DNA of 6,162 nt from an uncultured Eubacterium sp. (lineage in GTDB: Bacteria; Bacillota; Clostridia; Lachnospirales; Lachnospiraceae): assembly GCA_910579075.1 (NCBI GenBank), contig CAJTSV010000149.1, forward strand, positions 1 through 6,162. The letters run 5' to 3'. A program made the position numbers and the translations under genes. Shown here piece by piece: positions 1 through 5,766 of this stretch (the first letter of the stretch is position 1; each line of letters begins with the position of its first letter). The notes beneath the pieces were generated by a model, which was not told the DNA's origin, searched no databases, and saw only the letters and a list, made by a program, of their open reading frames with translations.

Positions 1-240
1 GGTCTGTTCCTCGTCATATTCGGCAAGAAGCCGGGTAAAATGTTTGTCGGGTATCTTGCCCGTGGCGTTGCCCTCGTACAGCTTTTTCACAAGCCCGTCC
101 AGCTCTTTGTGCCGCTTCTGTGCCTTATTGATTTTCTGCTTACATTCCCCCTGTGTCGTATCTTTATCGGTACTATGTCCGCCGGTTCCTGCTCCGGGCG
201 GACAGAAATTTCTATGATTTATCCTGAAACATATTTCCAT
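1..240 (-). pseudogene. Large serine recombinase C-terminal fragment, cut by window edge
   Basis: The minus-strand frame is open from 285 down to base 1. From about 180 leftward it reads like the coiled-coil region that follows the zinc ribbon in TnpX/TndX-type large serine recombinases: a charged helix (QKINKAQKRHKELDGLVKKL), then YEGNATGKIPDKHFTRLLAEY and DEEQT. In intact proteins this part helps large serine recombinases engage att-site partners, while the catalytic serine domain lies hundreds of residues upstream. Nothing resembling that N-terminal part is here: the frame meets TAA at 286-288 and residues before about position 20 look unrelated. An ATG at 240 could start an ORF of at least 80 residues, but no Shine-Dalgarno precedes it. 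I read it as a 5'-truncated remnant of an integrated element whose rest lies left of the window. A rearranged in-frame gene is possible. Family call fairly sure from the helix; pseudogene status inferred. Confidence 0.6.
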
Positions 241-280
241 TATAGTCTTTTTCCAGACACTCCGCAACCAAAAACAACGC

Positions 281-309
281 TTGCCTTACCGTTTTGATTC
301 CTATATAAT
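281..309 (+). promoter_or_regulatory. Sigma-A-type promoter of the DUF1836 gene
   Basis: TTGCCT at 281-286 and a perfect TATAAT at 304-309 are separated by exactly 17 bases. The predicted transcript would start near 316, just before the ribosome site AGAGGTG at 318-324. The leader is therefore only about 14 bases, and the upstream in-frame TTG at 315 cannot be the start codon. Confidence 0.75.
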
Positions 310-329
310 GTATCTTGAGAGGTGATAAA

Positions 330-977
330 ATGACGATCGATGAAAAAGACCTTTTAAACAGCATTCTGGACAGCTTAAGCCGTATTAACTATATCAAACC
401 GGAAGACATTCCGAACATTGACCTGTACATGGATCAGGTCACGACCTTTATGAACGAGCAGCTTGCTTCAACCAGGCGCCACCCGGACGACAAGATTCTG
501 ACCAAAACCATGATTAACAACTACGCCAAAAACAATCTCCTGCCGCCGCCGGAAAAAAAGAAATATTCCAAAGAACACCTGCTGACGCTGATTTTCATTT
601 ATTATTTCAAAGGAATTCTGAGCATCAGCGACATCCAGCACCTGTTAAACCCGGTTACAGAGAAGTATTTTTCTAAAAAAGGCGGGCTGGATTTAACTGC
701 GATTTATAAGGAAGTATTCGGGCTGGAAAAAGAAGCTGCCGGAATGCTTGCAAAGGATATTATCCGCAAATTCAACACAAGCAGCCATACCTTTACAGAT
801 GCTGCGCCCGAAGAACGCGAAAACCTGCAGCTGTTTTCCTTTTTATGCATGTTAAGCTTCGATGTATATATCAAACGCATGTTAATTGAAAAAATTATTG
901 ATGCAAGGCTGTCTGGACAGCCCGAAGAAAAAAGCCGGAAAAATCAGGAAAAATCTGAAAGAAGCAAAAAGAAATAA
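330..977 (+). CDS. DUF1836 domain protein (MerR-like DNA-binding fold)
   Basis: A 215-residue protein of the DUF1836 family, found widely in Firmicutes and thought to bind DNA; no target is known. Residues 58-107 carry a MerR-like winged helix pattern: LTKTMINNYAKNNLLPPP, then KKYSKEHLLTLIFIYYFKG and the second helix ILSISDIQHLL. The N-terminal 50 residues are helical and acidic; residues 110-190 form the helical C-terminal part typical of the family. The end (about 192-215) is a very charged, lysine-rich tail of low complexity, probably disordered. ATG at 330 is chosen because AGAGGTG lies 5 bases upstream and the promoter would start the transcript near 316; a TTG at 315 in the same frame is rejected. 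It is transcribed alone and converges on the yerC-like gene. There is no effector-binding domain, so the signal is unknown. Family call is firm; regulator role is inferred. Confidence 0.88.
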   Translation: MTIDEKDLLNSILDSLSRINYIKPEDIPNIDLYMDQVTTFMNEQLASTRRHPDDKILTKTMINNYAKNNLLPPPEKKKYSKEHLLTLIFIYYFKGILSISDIQHLLNPVTEKYFSKKGGLDLTAIYKEVFGLEKEAAGMLAKDIIRKFNTSSHTFTDAAPEERENLQLFSFLCMLSFDVYIKRMLIEKIIDARLSGQPEEKSRKNQEKSERSKKK

Positions 978-993
978 AAAAATGAACAGAAAA

Positions 994-1038
994 CGGATAG
1001 CCAGCCGTTTCAGCAAAAGAAAACGAGCCGGTTATCCG
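994..1038 (-). terminator. Hairpin between convergent genes, probable yerC terminator
   Basis: Arms 994-1005 (CGGATAGCCAGC) and 1027-1038 (GCCGGTTATCCG) pair with one wobble and one mismatch around a 21-base loop. Read on the minus strand the stem is followed by TTTTCTGTTC and then a run of seven T, as expected for a terminator of the minus-strand gene ending at 1076. A smaller overlapping stem AAACGG/CCGTTT (991-996 with 1005-1010) is an alternative fold with the same T-rich exit. On the plus strand no U-tract follows, so termination of the DUF1836 transcript here is less certain. Confidence 0.5.
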
Positions 1039-1075
1039 CCCTATTCGATATCTCCATTTTAAAAAGCACTTGCAG

Positions 1076-1378
1076 TTACGGCAGCTGTTTTTTATCTGCC
1101 AGCCGTTTCAGCACCATGTCATATCCGTCATGCCCATAGTTCAGCGACCGGTTTACCCTGCTGATGGTAGCTGTAGAAGCTCCCGTTGTTTCTGCAATAT
1201 CCATGTAAGTACGGCTGTTCCTGAGCATATGTGCTACCTCAAACCGCTGCGATAACGCCTGCAGCTCATTGACCGTGCACACATCTTCAAAAAACCGGTA
1301 ACATTCCTCCCTGTTTTCCAACGCCAGTACTGCATCAAATAAAAAGTCCACCGCCTCCGTTTTTAGATTTCTGCTCAT
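1076..1378 (-). CDS. yerC: YerC/YecD family TrpR-related DNA-binding protein
   Basis: A 100-residue protein matching the YerC/YecD group of TrpR-fold regulators, in size and throughout the sequence. The N-terminal helices (residues 6-45) form the dimer core with the family pattern EECYRFFEDVCTVNELQALSQRF. Residues 46-82 hold the helix-turn-helix (VAHMLRNSRTYMDIAETTG, then ASTATISRVNRSLNYG). The group is usually described as transcription repressors with a TrpR fold, but the ligand and targets are largely unknown, and tryptophan sensing should not be assumed. Start ATG at 1378 has AAGGGA eight bases upstream (1387-1392) and a further AGGAG near 1393-1397. It lies 78 bases downstream of the lysozyme gene on the same strand, with a hairpin between. 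Its own promoter is unclear: TTGCGG at 1424-1429 and TATATG at 1402-1407 with a 16-base spacer is weak, so read-through is possible. Family call is firm. Confidence 0.9.
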   Translation of the reverse strand: MSRNLKTEAVDFLFDAVLALENREECYRFFEDVCTVNELQALSQRFEVAHMLRNSRTYMDIAETTGASTATISRVNRSLNYGHDGYDMVLKRLADKKQLP

Positions 1379-1418
1379 TCTCCCCGTCCCTTCTCCTGTG
1401 ACATATAAAACTTATTCC

Positions 1419-1448
1419 TGCAGCCGCAAGGCTTTTCCCGCAGCTGCA
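1419..1448 (-). terminator. Wobble-rich hairpin after the lysozyme gene
   Basis: Arms 1419-1430 and 1437-1448 form a 12-base-pair stem with a 6-base loop when read as minus-strand RNA. Three pairs (1425/1442, 1428/1439, 1429/1438) are G-U wobbles on that strand but C-A mismatches on the other, which shows that the minus transcript is the one that folds. The stem starts 8 bases after the lysozyme stop. The following sequence (GGAATAAGTTTT) has only a short, displaced U-run, so termination may be partial, leaving some read-through into yerC. Confidence 0.5.
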
Positions 1449-1456
1449 AATGCCTT

Positions 1457-3208
1457 TTATATCTGCTGGATATATTTTTTCGGTATGTACCCCGTATATC
1501 CTTTTCCGTTCAGCGTATATTTAATCTGGCTCCATTTTATTCCGGACGCATCGGTTTTGTTTGCCACAACCGTTATTTTTGTTCCCTGCGGCACAGCCCG
1601 CTGGATTTTATACGAAAGCCCTGCGCCGGAACGCATATTGACCTTTTTCGTTGTTTTTCCATAAGTATAAACCGTGACATAGCTGCCTGATAAATATCCG
1701 GTATAAGATTTTCCGTTTTTCGTATATGTCACCTTATACCATTTTTTCTCGTCATTGGATAACGTAAATTTATAAAAAGGCAGCCCTGTTCCTGCTGGCA
1801 CAACTCCTGCGGACGCATATTCCGTGCCGGCATGCTCCCTCAGATTCAGGTTTGTGTTTGTTTTCAGCCGGAACGTATGCAGGCGCTTCGTATATGCCGT
1901 AAGGATATCCGATTCCACTCCATAGCTTAAGTTGTTATCCTCATCCAGCACAAACGGCACCACTTTATAAAAATACTGCCGGCCTTCTGACTCGACCACG
2001 CTTGCATCCGTAAATTCTGTAACCTCATTACCGTTGATAACCTTCATCTGCTTGTAGGTACCGCCATAAGACTTGCTGCGGTAAACCTTATAGCCGCTCG
2101 CTTCTTCCAGCTGATCCCACGTAATCGTAATAAAATCCGTGTCATGGTCTTCCATAGCCAGCCCCGTGACCGGCCCTAAGTCTTCTACGATATCATCCGG
2201 AGCTGTGTCAGGCTCGCTTACGCCGTCAAAGGAATAATAAAAATTACAGTCTGTATTTCCCTCAATGCCGTCTACCTGGCCGCTGCTGGAATACTGCCAG
2301 TAAGTATAATCTCCCGTATATGTAGTTTTCGTCGTATAATTGGCCAGCCAGCAGTCATATTCCGACAGGGAAGGCACATCAAACGAACTGTTCAGAAAAG
2401 ACGGGCTTCCGTAATACATCGGCGTATATCCTGCATCCTGAATAATGTCTGAATAAGCTTTCATATTTTTGGTTACCTGCGCCTTAGACAGCCCGTAAGC
2501 CCGGTATGCGCTGGAAAATGCCTCAAAGTCGTACACAACCGGAAGCGTAATCATGTCTTCATAATCCTCTATCAGCTCCAGCGTCTTGCGTGCTTCCTGC
2601 TTTGCCTCGCTCGTCGTAATGGAATTGGAGAAAAAATACACGCCAATCTGGATTCCCTGGTCGTATGCTCCCTGGATATTTTTGCGGAAGTACTCATCCT
2701 CATACATTGCAAACTGCTTTGACAGCGCTGTATAGCCGCAGCGGATAAATACAAATTTTACGCCTGCTGCCTTGACCTTTTTCCAGTTAATATCTGCCTG
2801 CCATTTCGACACATCAATGCCATCAATAATGACGCAGTCGCTTAACTGCGGTGCATGCGTATAGACAAGCCCCGTATACGGGCTTTTGGTTGTCCTGGCT
2901 TCCACGCTGTTTATGGCAAAAGGCTCTGCCGCCTGCCTGCCCTCATCTTCTTTCTGAAACTGCATTTTCACATAATCCGGGTCATTATAATCAGCTTCTA
3001 AATCCTGTGGCAGCACAGCCTGTCCGTTATCCTGTCCTGCTGTTTCATTTTCTGCCGCAAGGTTTTCCTGCTTTCCAGTATTTTCCAGTTTTACAGACTG
3101 ACCTGCCGCCTGTACAGGCTGTGTCCCGGATATCAGATATCCAGCCGGATGACTGCATAACAGCAGGCAGCCCAATGCCCCTGCTAACACTCTTTTCTGT
3201 TTTATCAT
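1457..3208 (-). CDS. Secreted GH25 lysozyme with FN3-like and two SH3 domains
   Basis: A 583-residue exported peptidoglycan hydrolase; GH25 enzymes cut the MurNAc-GlcNAc beta-1,4 bond. Residues 1-35 are a signal peptide (KQKR, hydrophobic VLAGALGCLLLC, likely cut at VQA-A). A Gln/Glu/Asn-rich linker runs to about 125. The GH25 domain spans about 126-327 and keeps the expected acids: D132 in DGIDVSKWQ, the D227-F-E229 pair in VVYDFEA, WLANY near 287, the YWQYSSSGQVDGI strand and D320. About 344-440 resembles a fibronectin type III domain (ITITWDQLEEASGYKVYRS). Two bacterial SH3 repeats follow, 447-515 (LNLREHAGTEYASAG) and 520-581 (VNMRSGAGLSYKI), likely wall-binding. There is no LPXTG anchor. 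ATG at 3208 is chosen for AAGGGAG six bases upstream; an in-frame ATG at 3265 lies at the predicted transcript start and lacks a site. It could be an autolysin or a weapon against neighbours; the sequence does not decide. Confidence 0.93.
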   Translation of the reverse strand: MIKQKRVLAGALGCLLLCSHPAGYLISGTQPVQAAGQSVKLENTGKQENLAAENETAGQDNGQAVLPQDLEADYNDPDYVKMQFQKEDEGRQAAEPFAINSVEARTTKSPYTGLVYTHAPQLSDCVIIDGIDVSKWQADINWKKVKAAGVKFVFIRCGYTALSKQFAMYEDEYFRKNIQGAYDQGIQIGVYFFSNSITTSEAKQEARKTLELIEDYEDMITLPVVYDFEAFSSAYRAYGLSKAQVTKNMKAYSDIIQDAGYTPMYYGSPSFLNSSFDVPSLSEYDCWLANYTTKTTYTGDYTYWQYSSSGQVDGIEGNTDCNFYYSFDGVSEPDTAPDDIVEDLGPVTGLAMEDHDTDFITITWDQLEEASGYKVYRSKSYGGTYKQMKVINGNEVTEFTDASVVESEGRQYFYKVVPFVLDEDNNLSYGVESDILTAYTKRLHTFRLKTNTNLNLREHAGTEYASAGVVPAGTGLPFYKFTLSNDEKKWYKVTYTKNGKSYTGYLSGSYVTVYTYGKTTKKVNMRSGAGLSYKIQRAVPQGTKITVVANKTDASGIKWSQIKYTLNGKGYTGYIPKKYIQQI

Positions 3209-3269
3209 TGGAAACTCCCTTCTGTACTTATTCATTTGTCTGTCTGCCCTTGCAGCAGACTGCATGGCA

Positions 3270-3298
3270 CTTATAATAGCTGCACTTTATGAAGTCCA
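3270..3298 (-). promoter_or_regulatory. Promoter of the lysozyme gene
   Basis: On the minus strand TGGACT (3298-3293, four of six consensus bases) and TATAAG (3275-3270, five of six) are spaced by 17 bases. Transcription would start near 3263, giving a leader of about 55 bases before the ATG at 3208. No clear operator palindrome is visible around it. Confidence 0.6.
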
Positions 3299-3490
3299 CC
3301 TTAAAAAGTACGGATGCGCTTCCAAATTTTTGCGTGTCAGTTTCTGGAAATTTGTGTCAAAGCAGGATTTCCTCTTATTTTAGATTTTATTTTTATTTTA
3401 TTTCATAATCTGACAGAACTGTTTTTCCTTAAACTGAGAAGCCTGTTCCCGGATTCTGATACTGTTTCTTCCTTATTATATAGCTGCTTT
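3299..3490. other. Gene-free A+T-rich spacer with a decayed repeat copy
   Basis: Bases 3299-3430 are A+T-rich, with long T/A runs at 3375-3402, and hold no gene I can support. The plus-strand frame open from 3314 to 3682 is rich in Phe, Ser and Leu and has no domain, so it is not called. Bases about 3452-3490 resemble the end of the 70-base repeat next to it: over the 38 aligned positions ending at 3500 I count about seven differences and one gap. This looks like a third, older copy. No convincing U-tract hairpin terminates the PocR-MCP transcript here; a short palindrome ACAGAACTGT lies in 3411-3421. Confidence 0.45.
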
Positions 3491-3630
3491 TTCGAAACCT
3501 TTCTTCACAATTCATCATTCATGATATCCAAAGCTTCTTCCTTTATGACATGTCTGCTGTTTCAAAATTCTTCTCCGCAATTCATCATTCATGATATCCA
3601 GCGCTTCTTCCTTTATGACATGTCTGCTAT
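3491..3630. repeat. 70-base tandem duplication overlapping a gene end
   Basis: Unit 3491-3560 and unit 3561-3630 align without gaps at a period of exactly 70 and differ at 9 positions (87% identity). Thirty contiguous bases (ATTCATC...ATATCCA region and CTTTATGACATGTCTGCT) are shared in two blocks. Each unit contains the perfect inverted repeat ATCAT-TC-ATGAT (3514-3525 and 3584-3595). The right unit covers the last six codons and stop of the PocR-MCP gene, so the left unit is an extra copy of that 3' end plus its flank. The start of a further partial copy is seen at 3631-3643, where 11 of 13 bases match 3491-3503. Origin by slippage or unequal exchange is the simplest explanation. Confidence 0.85.
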
Positions 3631-4422
3631 TTCTAAACCTTCCGTGGCTTCCTTCTGTTTCATGGATGTCACAACTTCATAGATTCTGTTTACGACTTCT
3701 TCAATGTTTTTATTCACGACAGAACTGCGTTCGGAAAGCTTGCCGACTTCGCTTGCCACAACTGCAAAGCCTGCGCCCATATCGCCAGCCCTTGCTGCTT
3801 CAATGCTTGCATTCAGCGCCAGTATTTTCTGGCGGGACTGAATCGAGCGCAGCGTGCTGGTTTCTTTTTTAACCGTTTCAATTAAATCATTTGTTTCATT
3901 TACGCCCCTGACCAGATTTTCAAATATCGACCGTGTCTGGTTTTTGGCGTATTCCGCATGAACAAAATAATTCACCACATCACGCAGCATTTCCACGGAT
4001 GTCTGGATTACTTTTTTCGGACATACCTTTACCTTCCGGGCAGCCGCAGCATATTCATCCTCATTCACGCCGATTTCCCTGGCAATCTCACGGATTCTTT
4101 CCTCATCCAGCGCTTCTTCCAGCACCTGTCCGCCCAGCACCTTGCCAGCCAGTTCCCCATTGACCGTAATGTCAACCGCAAAGTCCGTCAGCCCGGCGTG
4201 GCAGGAATAAACACCCTTTCCTTCCCTGTCACATTTTTCACACCTTCTGCATCCTTCTTTGGATGTCCGTGTGTATTTATTACAGAAATCCGTAAAATTA
4301 TACCGTTCTGATATGTACTTGCCGTCCGGCCCGATTGCAACTGCTGCCATTCCCGTTGCAACCGCCCAGTTTGATATAATCCGTTCAAACTCCCGCATAT
4401 CTGCAAAGTCCTGTATTTTCAC
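3613..4422 (-). CDS. PocR-domain cytoplasmic sensor with short chemotaxis signalling tip
   Basis: A 269-residue soluble protein joining two domains. Residues 1 to about 160 are a PocR ligand-binding domain: IQDFADMREFERII, ATGMAAVAIGPDGKYI, NFTDFC, GCRRCEKCD, YSCHAGLTDFAVDI and LGGQVL. Five cysteines (C47, C58, C61, C64, C74) have the family spacing and may bind a metal or redox ligand. PocR domains are named after the propanediol regulator PocR and sense small molecules; the ligand here is unknown. Residues about 190-245 are the hairpin tip of a methyl-accepting chemotaxis protein (KILALNASIEAARAGDMGAGFAVVASEVGKLSERS), which normally contacts CheA and CheW. No membrane segment is present and the usual long return helix is missing: the protein ends about 25 residues after the tip, inside a duplicated sequence. 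GTG at 4422 is chosen because AAGGAG lies 8 bases upstream and the PocR domain begins there; an ATG at 4509 would add 29 unlike residues. Domain calls are firm; function as a working receptor is uncertain. Confidence 0.88.
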   Translation of the reverse strand: MKIQDFADMREFERIISNWAVATGMAAVAIGPDGKYISERYNFTDFCNKYTRTSKEGCRRCEKCDREGKGVYSCHAGLTDFAVDITVNGELAGKVLGGQVLEEALDEERIREIAREIGVNEDEYAAAARKVKVCPKKVIQTSVEMLRDVVNYFVHAEYAKNQTRSIFENLVRGVNETNDLIETVKKETSTLRSIQSRQKILALNASIEAARAGDMGAGFAVVASEVGKLSERSSVVNKNIEEVVNRIYEVVTSMKQKEATEGLEIADMS

Positions 4423-4430
4423 TATCAGAT

Positions 4431-4436
4431 CTCCTT
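4431..4436 (-). promoter_or_regulatory. Ribosome binding site that fixes the GTG start
   Basis: AAGGAG on the minus strand (within AGGAAGGAGATC) sits 8 bases before GTG at 4422-4420. The in-frame ATG at 4509 has no comparable site, so the shorter protein beginning with the PocR domain is preferred. Confidence 0.75.
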
Positions 4437-4545
4437 CCTGTGCTGCCCTGCCAGAGCGTGCCGTGCCAGACATTCCCGCACTCTGTAAAGCACATCTGGC
4501 GGAAAGCATTTTTAAGCCACGCTCCGTGGCATCATTGCCACGTAT
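4437..4545 (-). promoter_or_regulatory. Self-complementary mRNA leader of the PocR-MCP gene
   Basis: From the predicted transcript start near 4545 to the GTG the leader is about 120 bases and can fold in competing ways. CGTGGC (4542-4537) and CGTGGC (4521-4516) can each pair with the single GCCACG between them (4530-4525); the second gives a 6-pair stem with a GAG loop. GCCAGA (4500-4495) can pair with either of two TCTGGC copies (4470-4465 and 4455-4450). GAGCGTG (4524-4518) is also complementary to CACGCTC (4460-4454). No U-tract follows any stem, so a simple terminator is unlikely; control of translation or a protein-binding leader is possible. It matches no riboswitch class I recognise. 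The pairing is seen; regulation is inferred. Confidence 0.4.
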
Positions 4546-4551
4546 ATAATT

Positions 4552-4580
4552 ATTGTACTATTTCTTGTGTATTTTGTCAT
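4552..4580 (-). promoter_or_regulatory. Promoter of the PocR-MCP gene inside the DUF3810 gene end
   Basis: ATGACA (4580-4575, five of six) and TACAAT (4557-4552, five of six) on the minus strand are separated by 17 bases. The -35 box and spacer lie in the last codons of the DUF3810 gene and the -10 box directly follows its TAG stop. The PocR-MCP gene can thus be expressed separately from the upstream gene, and read-through from upstream also remains possible because I see no good terminator between them. Confidence 0.7.
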
Positions 4581-5763
4581 GTACTTTCTGAAAAACGCCT
4601 CCTGAATCCTGCGATTCATAATATTTCAGGACAAGCCGCACCACCCGGCTGTAGCTTTTTATCCCGTCTTTCACGCCATTCATGGTAAGGTTTGTCTCCA
4701 GAAATGCATTTGCAGCTTTATTTACTGTCTCTGTCGGAAGCACTGCCTTTTCTTCCACCCGTTCCCACTGTTCCTCGGTCAGGAATACATCATCCTGGAT
4801 GACCTGCCCAGAAACCTGTTCCATATCCTTTCGGATTTCCTGCGGCACGCTTTCCCGCACCTGCCTGGACAGATAGCCGATTACGCTTAAATAGCCGGAA
4901 TACTGCAGATACGGGTCGTCCGACTCAATACACGCCGCAAAGCCAAAATAATTCGCCTCATCCTCTAAAATAATTCCTTTTAAATGGGAATATTCATGGC
5001 AGATGGTTGCGGGCATATTGACCGGGTACATCACTGTATTGTAATTCGCTTCCATCGTAAACGGAAAATAAATGCCGAGCAGATACTGCTGGCTCATAAA
5101 ATGCGACGCACGGATTGGCTTTGGGTCTGGATAATATCCGCTCAGGTACGGATAAACTTCCCCCTGCTTTCTCATCGCCTGCCTGCATTTCTCATAAAGC
5201 TGCGCATCGGTACCGTCAAAAACCGCCCTGCCCTTCGCATCGCGCTTTACCTGTCCGGCCAGCGCATTCGCCTTTGCCACCACTTCGGAATAAGCACGGA
5301 CTAAAAGCTCCGTCCCCTGTTCCCCGCCGGTGCTGTAATACTGTTCTTCCACAGTGGACGCATGATAGAGCATATAGCAGTTCAGCGTTTCCGTAACATA
5401 AATATACACAAGCACCCAGCAGGCAAACCGCAGGTTCCATTTTTTTATTCCGGCTGCTTTTGCATCCGGCTTATGCGTGTTACCCTGACGCGTTTTCCAT
5501 GCGAGCACCGGAACCAGAAAAAGCTCCAGTACAGCCACAAGCACTCCTGCTGCAATCAGGATTTCACCCACAGAGCCGCTGAACAAATCCGATATCCTGG
5601 CCGGAATTCCAGTCAGCACCGGAAAAAGCCGCAGCCGGTACCAGTCTGTAAACGCTTTCGAATTCCATGACAGGATGTGAAGCCCGGTGGTTAAAAGCAG
5701 CACCGCAAATACACAGCTGTTATGTAAATTTATCCCTGTCTTTTGTTTTCCCATCCATTTCAT
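4558..5763 (-). CDS. DUF3810 family membrane protein with HEXXH metal site
   Basis: A 401-residue protein of the DUF3810 family, function unknown. Three hydrophobic segments lie near the N terminus: about 17-34, 64-88 and 113-131. They are followed by a long soluble part, probably outside the membrane. Residues 256-260 are HEYSH, a zinc-protease-like HEXXH motif, and EDEAN at 267-271 supplies acidic residues that could complete a metal site, as in gluzincin-type peptidases. The neighbourhood (NMPATICHEYSHLKGIILEDEANYF, residues 249-273) is the most conserved region of the family. A metallopeptidase role is inferred from the motif; no substrate is known. ATG at 5763 has AAAGGA six bases upstream (5775-5770); a second ATG at 5754 is in frame. 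The site overlaps the end of the preceding small ORF, which stops only 3 bases before this start, suggesting coupled translation from the promoter near 5923-5951. Family call is firm. Confidence 0.85.
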   Translation of the reverse strand: MKWMGKQKTGINLHNSCVFAVLLLTTGLHILSWNSKAFTDWYRLRLFPVLTGIPARISDLFSGSVGEILIAAGVLVAVLELFLVPVLAWKTRQGNTHKPDAKAAGIKKWNLRFACWVLVYIYVTETLNCYMLYHASTVEEQYYSTGGEQGTELLVRAYSEVVAKANALAGQVKRDAKGRAVFDGTDAQLYEKCRQAMRKQGEVYPYLSGYYPDPKPIRASHFMSQQYLLGIYFPFTMEANYNTVMYPVNMPATICHEYSHLKGIILEDEANYFGFAACIESDDPYLQYSGYLSVIGYLSRQVRESVPQEIRKDMEQVSGQVIQDDVFLTEEQWERVEEKAVLPTETVNKAANAFLETNLTMNGVKDGIKSYSRVVRLVLKYYESQDSGGVFQKVHDKIHKK

Positions 5764-5766
5764 TCG

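Noticed and set aside
239..267. Possible minus-strand promoter TTGCGG, 17 bases, TATAAT for the recombinase fragment
   Set aside because: The -35 box matches only three of six bases, and the -10 box overlaps the only ATG, so a transcript from it would start past that codon.
2851..3276. Plus-strand open frame of 141 codons antisense to the lysozyme start
   Set aside because: It is the complement of the signal peptide and linker coding sequence of a clear gene, with no domain or ribosome site.
3491..3630. CRISPR array
   Set aside because: The units are 70 bases with no distinct spacers; it is a plain tandem duplication.
3625..3645. Programmed -1 frameshift joining the PocR-MCP gene to the repeat peptide
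   Set aside because: The frame would shift at GGT TTA, but no X XXY YYZ slippery heptamer is there and a second shift would be needed between units; mutation is simpler.
3314..3682. Plus-strand open frame of 122 codons across the repeat region
   Set aside because: Composition is dominated by Phe, Leu and Ser from T-rich DNA, no ribosome site precedes it, and it overlaps the end of the well-supported minus-strand gene.
4423..4509. N-terminal extension of the PocR-MCP protein from ATG 4509
   Set aside because: The 29 added residues are unlike the family, the ATG lacks a ribosome site, and the region reads better as a structured leader before a well-placed AAGGAG and GTG.
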